Of a stretch of 64,000 nucleotides of DNA, positions 57,401 to 64,000 are shown piece by piece. The stretch comes from Lytechinus variegatus (Eukaryota > Echinodermata > Echinoidea > Temnopleuroida > Toxopneustidae): contig NC_054749.1 in NCBI RefSeq assembly GCF_018143015.1, positions 30,848,411 to 30,912,410 of the forward strand. The letters are read 5' to 3'. The notes below the pieces were generated by a model that saw only the letters and a list, made by a program, of their open reading frames with translations, ran no database searches and was not told the origin of the DNA. The translations under genes were made by a program, and so were the position numbers. Within the stretch, counting starts at the first letter, position 1, and the number at the start of each line of letters is the position of its first letter.

Positions 57401-58196
57401 TGATTTTCTTGCTAATTGAACCCAAACATTGCAAATGAACTGGCCTCCTGCCTGTGTGAGACAGGCTACTATCTAGGCAAGTAGGATCGGAGCAAATTCT
57501 CAATGGTGCAAACAATTTTGATAAACAGTTTTTCCACCAAAATAATCACATAATCGGCGGGAAATTTGTATAATTATCTTATGGATTCTTAGATTACTGA
57601 TTTGGAGATGTAATCGGAGGAACAAGTGATTGAGTTTTCATAATAGATCTGGTTGTTTCAGCTTTCGATTTGAGTCTTAATTGTTGTGTATAATTATGAT
57701 GCTGCAATGATTAATCTCATTTTTTAAGTTGACAATGTTTCACTTTGAAATTTTATTAATTTTCAAAACATTTTAGCTTTTAAAATTTCAATAATATATT
57801 TGAAAAACACCAGATATTATGATTTTTGTTAGATGATTGGATCGTTTTTGTTTGCTTGAAGTTTGAACTCTTTTCCTTTTTCTTTCTTTCCATTCTTTTT
57901 TCATCCTTCTATCCTTCCTGCTTGCCTTTTTTTGTTCTATCTTTATTTGCTATATTTCTTTCCTGATCCTTTCTCTCTGTGTTCATTTTTCTTTCTTCCT
58001 CCTGTCTCTTACCTACCATCTTTCAGTAATCTTTAAAAACATACTTGTTCTCTAGTAGAGGCGCACGGCCAATATGGGAGACTCTCTCCACATTACGAAA
58101 ATGTCCCGTTTGATTCTCGACCTCACTTCGGACTGCAAACTGCGGTTTTATACCCCGATTCGCGTTTGGAAACTTTTCCAACCCCGATAAACCCAT
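48198..58196 (-). CDS. SDR42E1: SDR42E1-like short-chain dehydrogenase, 11 exons
   Basis: An NAD(P)-dependent extended SDR related to 3-beta-hydroxysteroid dehydrogenases, probably membrane-anchored; substrate unknown. Exons (5' to 3', minus strand): 58196-58045, 56119-55951, 55423-55328, 54890-54830, 54249-54134, 53001-52926, 51897-51815, 51447-51310, 50353-50224, 49146-49073, 48407-48198. The spliced frame is 1305 nt (434 aa; human SDR42E1 393) and all phases agree. Motifs are [12 protein letters not shown] (nucleotide binding), [45 protein letters not shown] (catalytic Tyr and Lys), [31 protein letters not shown] and [18 protein letters not shown]-terminal hydrophobic helix ([19 protein letters not shown]) ends the protein. 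The N-terminal extension from exon 1 is the least certain part. Confidence 0.93.
49073..49146 (-). CDS. SDR42E1: SDR42E1-like exon 10
   Basis: It encodes [20 protein letters not shown] then MTRTE, matching human FLTEMVHFILG...FQPFLTRTE. The donor is GTGAGA. Confidence 0.95.
49897..50173 (-). mobile_element. tRNA-derived SINE in SDR42E1 intron 9
   Basis: It is in minus orientation. The box-B-like 'GGTTCGATTCCC' and body phrases 'gctgcactcaacccaggtga' and 'gtaac/ggcaggaagta' match the family at 19211. Confidence 0.85.
50224..50353 (-). CDS. SDR42E1: SDR42E1-like exon 9
   Basis: It encodes [20 protein letters not shown] then [12 protein letters not shown], matching human SGQPYFISDGRPVNNFEFFR. 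Acceptor and donor GTGAGT are clear. Confidence 0.95.
50970..51393 (-). repeat. Tandem array of partial copies of SDR42E1-like exon 8
   Basis: The 3' two thirds of exon 8, its donor GCA|GTAAGT and about 25 nt of intron recur with period 113-114 bp. Donor-equivalent ends lie at 51310 (the real exon), 51197, 51083 and 50990. Copies 2 and 3 keep [20 protein letters not shown] with only small changes. Copy 4 is shortened (93 bp) and diverged. The extra copies lack an AG acceptor and the first 18 codons. Confidence 0.95.
51310..51447 (-). CDS. SDR42E1: SDR42E1-like exon 8
   Basis: The acceptor is 'tttttgttgcag'. Its 46 codons run [20 protein letters not shown] then [20 protein letters not shown]. 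It is the first and only complete member of the tandem exon array. Confidence 0.93.
51590..51712. repeat. ATC/ACC trinucleotide microsatellite
   Basis: Irregular (CAC/CAT)n repeat in SDR42E1 intron 7. The His/Ile-rich frame is an artefact. Confidence 0.9.
51815..51897 (-). CDS. SDR42E1: SDR42E1-like exon 7
   Basis: It encodes [20 protein letters not shown] then QRHFPRIV, matching human LRPAGIYGPGEQRHLPRIV. The donor is GTAAGT. Confidence 0.95.
52926..53001 (-). CDS. SDR42E1: SDR42E1-like exon 6 (active site)
   Basis: It encodes [20 protein letters not shown], including the YxxxK catalytic pair (Tyr and Lys of DDYSRSKS). The donor is GTAAGA. Confidence 0.95.
53203..53427. mobile_element. Young fold-back MITE, about 225 bp
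   Basis: The arms of about 95 bp match at roughly 95 percent (about five differences counted by eye). They start GACCGGGGTTAGTTGGAACA and mirror exactly at the right end. Confidence 0.95.
53480..53700. repeat. ATC/ACC trinucleotide microsatellite
   Basis: A long irregular (ATC)n run in SDR42E1 intron 5. The His-rich frame is an artefact. Confidence 0.9.
54134..54249 (-). CDS. SDR42E1: SDR42E1-like exon 5
   Basis: It encodes [20 protein letters not shown] then [18 protein letters not shown], matching human RLVYTSTFNVIFGGQVI. The donor is GTGAGT. Confidence 0.95.
54830..54890 (-). CDS. SDR42E1: SDR42E1-like exon 4
   Basis: This 61-nt exon encodes [20 protein letters not shown]. It contains the conserved NV-G-T-N segment. 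The donor is GTAATT. Confidence 0.92.
55328..55423 (-). CDS. SDR42E1: SDR42E1-like exon 3
   Basis: It encodes [20 protein letters not shown] then [12 protein letters not shown], matching human [15 protein letters not shown]. The donor is GTAAGT. Confidence 0.95.
55567..55775. mobile_element. Fold-back MITE 'AGGCCTGGTCACA', about 210 bp
   Basis: 'ggcctggtcacaccgcccga' and 'gttgttggagcggtcgtgga' are mirrored at the right end. It lies in SDR42E1 intron 2. Confidence 0.92.
55951..56119 (-). CDS. SDR42E1: SDR42E1-like exon 2 (nucleotide-binding)
   Basis: The acceptor is 'ttggtcttctttcag' and the donor is GTATGG. It encodes [20 protein letters not shown] then [16 protein letters not shown] and LFDKAKP, the Rossmann fold with TGGSGFVG. 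It begins in phase 2, so an upstream coding exon is required. Confidence 0.95.
56130..58040. other. SDR42E1-like intron 1, no further features
   Basis: It contains poly-C/poly-A runs near 56300 and 56470, a small GC hairpin near 57120-57160 and a pyrimidine-rich stretch at 57870-58020. No exon is supported. Confidence 0.4.
58045..58196 (-). CDS. SDR42E1: SDR42E1-like exon 1 (probable)
   Basis: From ATG 58196 the exon gives 50 codons plus 2 nt before donor GTATGT. It joins exon 2 in the only phase that keeps the SDR frame (…PLLEN-K-NLKVQ). The peptide [20 protein letters not shown] is not an obvious signal. The end of the exon matches a repeat at about 62340-62370. This makes the exon an open but plausible choice. 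The frame is also open upstream of this ATG. Confidence 0.55.
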
Positions 58197-58199
58197 CTT

Positions 58200-59250
58200 G
58201 GCCAGGTAATCCCCTTGTCTCGATTTCACCACCACGGGCCAGCTAAATGAGCGTTGAGCCAAGGACGAAATGATAAACAACGCTGTGCTATTACGTAAGA
58301 CTTGTCTGCCTGTAGAAGGATCTTCGGAATGAAATTATTGTATTCGATATTAATCACGTTTTCAAAGGCATATTACATTCAGACATCCAATACTAGTCCA
58401 TTTTCAATTTCGAACGAAGAAAATCGACCTTGAAATAAGGAAAGTAAGCGAATAAAAATTACGGTATGCTTAGCATGCAAGGACCGCGATGCATGCATAG
58501 TTTCTGTCCGTCCAGCAAGAAAATGGGTTCACTCGCGCAATGATACAGTCTTAACGTTCGAAAAATAGAAGTAATGGCATACCAACATACAAAGTATAAT
58601 AATCATGCTGCTGATATGCACAAAAATATGAAATCATTATTTTTTTTTACCCCAAAGTCTTATTCATAATTTAAATACAAACTATGCCTGTAACTATTTT
58701 TTAATCGCAAACGTATTATTGCACCATACGTGGTTCTCCGGTAAACTGCCCATGTGCGCTGCATCCATTCCACCGTTTGCTTTGGGTCGTTTATACTTTT
58801 AGTTTCCACCATTAAATGTCTAACTTAGATATGTTGTGCTAATTTTTTTGTAAGTCAAAATGTTCATCGTTGGAGAGCGAGTTCAGGCGATTGATGAGTT
58901 GGGAAGATGGAGTGTTGGAAAGATCGATCACGTGTCTTAGTTTACAAAACCGCGTGCCCGTTGAACCCCGATCCCTTCAGTGCCCATTTTTAATATGTTC
59001 CCCTTCCTCAAGTACATCTTGTTGAATAATCACTTTAAAAAAAGTTGTTTTTTTGCCCCCCCCCCCTTAGCCCCCTTTTCATAGTGAAAGTTCCTTTGCA
59101 GTGTCCTTTTTTATCTTTGATCAAGCGACCCATTTGAACATGCCCATATTTGATTGTGATAAATGTCTGTTTTATTTTCTAGTTCAAAATTTATCATTCT
59201 GCTAATATGAGGTGATTAAAATTAGCGCCCTGTCCTTTTTGTCGGGAGAA
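58200..59250. other. Upstream region of the SDR42E1-like gene
   Basis: No coding exon is recognised. The region contains a poly-C run near 59057. Promoter elements could not be identified with confidence. Confidence 0.35.
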
Positions 59251-59256
59251 AGAGAG

Positions 59257-59307
59257 AGAGAGAAATAGAGATGGGGTGGAATTTCCACCCCATCTCTATT
59301 TCTCTCT
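59257..59307. repeat. Near-perfect palindrome, 25-bp arms, 1-nt centre
   Basis: AGAGAGAAATAGAGATGGGG-TGGAA, then a single T, is followed by its exact reverse complement. It forms a compact hairpin. Confidence 0.95.
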
Positions 59308-59317
59308 ATATATCTTT

Positions 59318-60000
59318 AACAAGGGCGCCGGAAGCGAGGGGGGCAGGGGGCACTTGCCCCCCCCCCCCCAAATAAATTTTTTGGGGGGCAAAACAAGATT
59401 TTGCCCCCCCCCCCAATGTGCCCCCCTGAAAGTAGAAAAATGATAAATTTTTAAATAATTAAAGGACAAAAGTATACGATGAAGGCACTTTTATGCCCAA
59501 AAATTGTCATTTCTATTGTCAAAAATGAACAATTTTGCCCCTGACGGAGCAATGACATTATCATAGTAAGCCTGGCGTCTTTTGACGAACAGTTCCTCTG
59601 TGAAACATACCTTTGAAAAGCCCCTTTCACATCTTATTACAGTGTGATAACGTTTAACCTTTTAATGAATACATTTCAGACTAAAACCGAATGGCAAGCT
59701 AATTTTCTTTAATATCTAAACCTACAAATTATGAAAAAGATGGATATCTTCTTAGATAAATGATTTGATTTTATATATTTCGATCCAAAAAAGTGAAAAA
59801 AAATCAAGCACGTTTTGAAATAAAAAGATGGGTGTGTATTTATGCAAAGCGCAAGCGATTTTATTATTTTTATAACATGTCCTGAAAGTTTTCTTTTTTC
59901 CCAATTATTCACCTCCCTTCCATCATTCAACTTTCTTCCCGGTCCTATCTTTCTTCTTATTTTTCGCCTCACCTTCCGCCGCTTCGCCCCTTGATCTACC
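59318..60000. repeat. Interspersed repeat with C-runs and 'GCAAAGCGCAAGCG'
   Basis: 'gggcgccggaagcgaggggggcag' and several C10-14 runs are followed by 'caaagcgcaagcgattttat'. The stretch ends in a pyrimidine-rich 'cgcctcaccttccgccgc' segment. It is related to the 3930-5000 repeat. Confidence 0.4.
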
Positions 60001-60499
60001 TATGATGACCCCTCCCACGGCAGGAATTTTGTGTAAAAATGGAGTATAAGTCTCGTTAATAGAGTGTTTAAAAACAAATTTGGGGGATAAAGCATAGTTA
60101 AAGTTCATTGTGAAGGATTAATCATAACTCATGAAAACTATTCTTTATACTGAGTACGCAAACAATGAAAATATTCTCAGTATATTCCAAGTAAATTTGG
60201 AATAAAGGGAAAGTGAATTGGATTAACAAAGGTATGATTTTACTGGGTATGGAACATTCTCGTCTAACCGTCTATGCACTAAATTCAGAGGCGATTTTCT
60301 TTTTTCATCATTTTTATTAGTTATGAAATTGACAATGGCCATCGATGTCATCAATGTCATCACTCTTTGGCTGGTATATAGGGCTAGATGAGAGTTGGAG
60401 AATAGTTGGGCCGGTATGCCTTTTCTTTTCCTAACCAAGTTCTTAACAAAAACTATCTGTTTATATATATTTCGAAATTCGAGGATATAATTTCGATTT

Positions 60500-60640
60500 G
60501 AAATTATGTATTTTTTCCATAATAAAAGAGCACAAATAGTAGGGGGACATTTGATATTATGTACCCCTTTCCAAAATGGTAGGGGGACGCGTCCCCCCTG
60601 TCCCCCTGGGATTTCCGCCCATGGTGATGGGGGAGCTTTT
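60500..60640. repeat. TAGTAGGGGG repeat, inverted relative to 3133-3440
   Basis: 'agtagggggacat', 'ggtagggggacgcg' and 'tccgcccatgg' match, in opposite orientation, the segment near 3.13-3.44 kb. Confidence 0.5.
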
Positions 60641-61430
60641 GCATTTTCTAGAATAAAATTGAAAGATTTCGTGCACACTTTGGGTGAATTTTGCCCTCTC
60701 GATCGGTGGCCCCCGGATGCATACGGTCATGCATGTTTGTCATCTTAAAGTCTTTAAAAGGCCTATATTACATTGGTTTAAAACAATAGAGTTTGCAATA
60801 AGGCTCGTAATTTGCTGGAACTGCGACCCTGATCATGAAGAAACACCAGTCTGGGTCAGAAGGGAGGAAACAGGATCAAAAAGAACCCCAAGACTGTTTA
60901 ATTCTCAAGAAATTTATTTTTGAATGCTCTTAGAAACGCAACTTTTACACTCAATTTTTACACCCTCAACCACACCCTCTCCCGCTCGATCGCTTCCGTA
61001 TCTCACGCTTTCAAAAATATTGTGCCCCCTTCGGGATTTTGCCCCCCCAAAAAAAAAAAAAAACTGAAAGTGTTCCGGCACGCCTTGGTGGAAACAAATC
61101 TGAAAGAAAACATGAAACCAAGAAAGGTATTTCAGAGGGAGGTTTACCGTATACACAGGCTATAGGCCTACAAAATAAGAACAATAATGGGAGATAAAGA
61201 AGATCACCTGCTAATAACGCATGTGAATTAGAAAACGTTCTGAATAGATATGAATAGAACATTGAAATGCTATCCAAACATTGTGATTCATAATGCTGGT
61301 CTTTGTATTTTAATGTTCTATGTATAGGCCTACACCTCAGCTTTGAGAAAAGGACATTCATAGGCCTTACTACAGATATGATTGGCAAATGCACGTTCTT
61401 TAGAGGTGTAGATCAAAAGGGGGTGGATGA

Positions 61431-61648
61431 AGAAAATAAGTCTAGAAAGAAAAGAATTAGACAGCCAGACAGAGAGAAAGAAGGAAAGAAAGGAAGGAAG
61501 AAAATAAGTCTAGAAAGAAAAGAATTAGACAGCCAGACAGAGAGAAAGAAGGAAAGAAAGGAAGGAAGAAAGAAAGAAAGGAAGGAAGGAAGAGAGAGAG
61601 AAAGAAAGAAAGAAAGAAAAAAAGAAAGAAAGGAAGGAAGGGAGAGAG

Positions 61649-61679
<31 letters not shown>

Positions 61680-61700
61680 AGGAAAGAAAGAAAGAAAAAA
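61431..61700. repeat. Polypurine tract with a 68-bp tandem duplication
   Basis: A unit starting AGAAAATAAGTCTAGAAAGA at 61431 recurs at 61499 nearly unchanged, followed by (GAAA)n/(GGAA)n. Open frames on both strands are artefacts. Confidence 0.9.
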
Positions 61701-61949
61701 CTTTCTATCAACGCGTGTATACATCCATGGCCATGCGCTCGCCGGAACTACACACATTGCAATCCATCGTGTGTGGCCCCCTGCTGTGACCGTAGATGCT
61801 GGGGTGAATTATCTTCGCGGACCGAGGTCAAGAAACAGGTGTTTCTATACTTAAATTTAATCTCTTGAGGGCAATAGGATTTGTATTACTGGGAGAAGAT
61901 ATTTGTTGATAAGGGAAAATGGGGTATACAGCCCTCAAACGAGAGATTT

Positions 61950-62375
61950 TCGTCATGAATAGGGGAGACAATCTCCCACATTGGAGACTTGCTTTGCAAA
62001 AGGACAAAAGAAACAACACCAACAAAAGCATGATTTTTTCTACCCAAAATTTTGTCTCACTGAGGTCAGAAGCCCATTTGTTTTGTGTGTGATTGACAAT
62101 AAAAATCCTTAATCAAAACAAAAGTAGATGGTGAATTTTTAAAGTAGACGGTGAAAAGGGGTAATTTGTCATGAGTCTGCTTATCACATTTTTATTTGCC
62201 GCCAAGGTAATCCTTTTGCCGCAAATGTAAACAAAGGAAATTAGTCTCCAAAACTGGAGACTGTCTCTGAAATTGGATACCCAAATTCTTTACAAAAGTC
62301 TCTGATATTGGAGATAATTTCCCACATTGGAGACAGTCTCCAATATTGGCCGTGCGCCTCTACTGTTCTCATGTT
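61950..62375 (+). repeat. Repeat with 'TCTCCAATATTGG' palindromes, ending ATTGGCCGTGCGCCTCTACT
   Basis: Variants of 'ttggagacagtctccaatatt' occur several times in both orientations. The final about 28 bp match the end of SDR42E1-like exon 1 (58052-58080, minus strand) apart from one or two bases. Confidence 0.65.
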
Positions 62376-62559
62376 AGATTATTTTGTTCAGGAAAAGCAC
62401 CATGTATGTTGCAATGTTTTAATTTTTCATTTAGTATTTATGTATTTTATTCTCAGTATACCTGTATTTAATAGACTTAATTGCCTCTTTTGTAAAGCGC
62501 ATAGAGATTCTGTCAAATATTATGCGCTATATAAGCATCTTTTATTATTCTTTGTTTAA

Positions 62560-62880
62560 AATTTTCTTTTTTTCCTTCTCCCTTCCTCTGCTTTTCTTTC
62601 TTTGTCTCCTTCCATTATTTTTTTTCATTCTTTCCTCCCTCTCTTTCCCCTATTCTTTCATTTTTTTCTAATTCTTTTCCCTTATTCTTATCTCCTTCCT
62701 TCCCTCCTTCCTGTTTTTCTTCTTCTTTGTTTCTCTCAAAAAATGAAGGAAACATTTTTCTTTCCTTCATATCTTTCTGTCCTCCTTTATTCTTACTTTC
62801 TTTTCTTTTCTTTCCTCTATTTTGTCTTTCACACATTTATTCATCTTCCATTTCTTTTTCTTTCTTTCTAGGCCTATATT
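62560..62880. repeat. Polypyrimidine tract
   Basis: TTTC/TTCC-rich low-complexity stretch. The Phe-rich frame across it is an artefact. Confidence 0.85.
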
Positions 62881-63086
62881 CAAATCAAAGAATGACCGAA
62901 ACCTCTTTCTTTCAACTCAAGTATCTAGCTATATTACATGATTTTTTATTTTTTTTTAAATACAGACAAATTATACATCACTTGAAAGGTTTTTTCAAGA
63001 CAAATTCAATGGTGAAGACCAAATTACAATTGGAGCACCATAACTGAAGATATGGCCTTTTAAAGGGACGCTATACGCAGAACTTT

Positions 63087-63155
63087 TCTGCCACCCAAGA
63101 CAAGTACCCATTGGGTGGCAGATCTACAGGTACTTGTAGATCTAAGAAACTTCCA
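63087..63155. repeat. Two adjacent short hairpins
   Basis: TCTGCCACCCA...TGGGTGGCAGA is followed directly by 'agatctacaggtacttgtagatct'. They may be the end of an unrecognised element. Confidence 0.6.
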
Positions 63156-63560
63156 TACTTTTTTTTCATGTAGGTTACTAAGTTAATTTGACTAAAATGC
63201 AACACAAGAGGTGATCTAGCTTGTAGAGCATGGCTGTGTTACCTTCATATTTTTCTTATTCAAACAGCTTCTATTTGTGAAAATATAGTAAGATAACAAA
63301 TTAGAATAAGACAAGAGAAATGCATGGAACGCTTTGCGTTGTTAAAAAAAATTAATCAACTCTTGGGGGTCTCATTCCTCAACAGACTTTAATCAGAAAA
63401 TAAAAATGAATGTCCAACTATACTTCCCGGTATCTGTAAGATTTATATCATTCAAAAGTAGAAAATTAAGTTTTGCAAGTAAATTTTTTCTTTCTTTCTG
63501 CTTGTCCATGTTCACTCTGTATTCTGTATAATTACCATGATGTCTCTTTTTGTTTGCAGA

Positions 63561-63633
63561 TCTGAGAATGCGAGATCAGACAGCTGGAGCTGCAACAGTA
63601 GCTAGAAATGTACTCCACTGCTTAGAATTATAG
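63561..63633 (+). other. Possible terminal exon, unidentified
   Basis: An acceptor 'tttttgtttgcag' precedes about 70 nt open in two frames to stops (one reads LRMRDQTAGAATVARNVLHC). No upstream partner is in view. Confidence 0.2.
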
Positions 63634-63639
63634 AATATA

Positions 63640-64000
63640 TTACATGTAACATTAAATATATTGGAATATATAGTTAAAAAGCAAGTCTCTGACATCTGAA
63701 TTTCTACTACATTTAAAATCACATTTACAAAATAATCTCCCTCCTAGTAAACATAATAAAACAGGGACCCATTATTGTGTACATCATGTGAATTGATGAG
63801 ACAGCTTATTGATATGATGACACAAAACAACAGAATATAGATACATGTATAGTCATGTATCTATTCATTTTAATACCAGTACCAGGCAGCAGTCAATGCA
63901 TGGTCTGCGCCTGCTTTAATTCCCGCCTGTTTTTTTTTTCTTGAAATATTAAGTTGAAATTATCATTAATTTATCATCAATACACATAATTCATGCAGAA
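63640..64000. other. No recognisable feature
   Basis: AT-rich sequence to the window end. Confidence 0.5.

Noticed and set aside
58146-58152. TATAAAA on the minus strand as the SDR42E1 promoter
   Set aside because: It lies downstream of the only in-frame ATG in exon 1, so it would leave the protein without a start. It is kept only as coincidence.
61303-61854. 183-codon Lys/Glu/Arg-rich frame resembling a charged coiled coil
   Set aside because: The core is GAAA/GGAA repeats and the flanks show no homologue or splice logic.
1-64000. Retrovirus, LTR retrotransposon or Polinton
   Set aside because: No gag, integrase, protease, capsid or polymerase B signature and no paired long direct repeats were seen. 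The only reverse transcriptase pieces are LINE type.

Overview
This window is eukaryotic: AT-rich, intron-rich and crowded with fold-back elements, tRNA-derived SINEs, LINE scraps and microsatellites. The organism is most likely a marine invertebrate deuterostome, probably a sea urchin. I infer this from the SINE type (tRNA head plus a conserved body ending in short ATT repeats), the GTCTCACCTGC repeat family, the fold-backs, and two host genes that look like deuterostome orthologues. No species is claimed.

Two host genes can be reconstructed with every splice phase agreeing. On the + strand, 22.7-38.0 kb holds the accessory subunit of mitochondrial DNA polymerase gamma (POLG2). Ten exons give 1218 nt of continuous frame from an internal Met, and an upstream exon is probably missing. 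On the - strand, 58.2-48.2 kb holds an SDR42E1-like short-chain dehydrogenase with a C-terminal membrane segment (11 exons, 1305 nt). The two genes converge, with a 10 kb repeat-filled gap between them.

Layout: 1-2.4 kb has a fold-back element and two tRNA-Arg genes in opposite orientation. 2.4-11 kb is repeats, including a 1.2 kb purine tract. 11-18 kb holds disconnected, mostly - strand coding remnants of a multicopy gene or transposase-like family, plus a LINE fragment. 18-22 kb is fold-backs and a SINE. Intron 1 of POLG2 hosts an opposite-strand SAM-domain/zinc-finger gene copy with an exact 4 x 74 bp repeat in its last exon. 37.9-41 kb holds POLG2 3' repeats and a LINE tail. 41.36-45.09 kb is a DNA transposon of about 3.7 kb with long inverted ends. 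58-64 kb is repeats.

The most interesting pattern is internal exon duplication in both host genes. SDR42E has a tandem array of four partial copies of one exon, three of them keeping the exon sequence and the splice donor. POLG2 has decayed copies of exon 2 and of the start of exon 7. The second point of note is the 3.7 kb transposon, whose remnant coding blocks resemble those at 13-17 kb.
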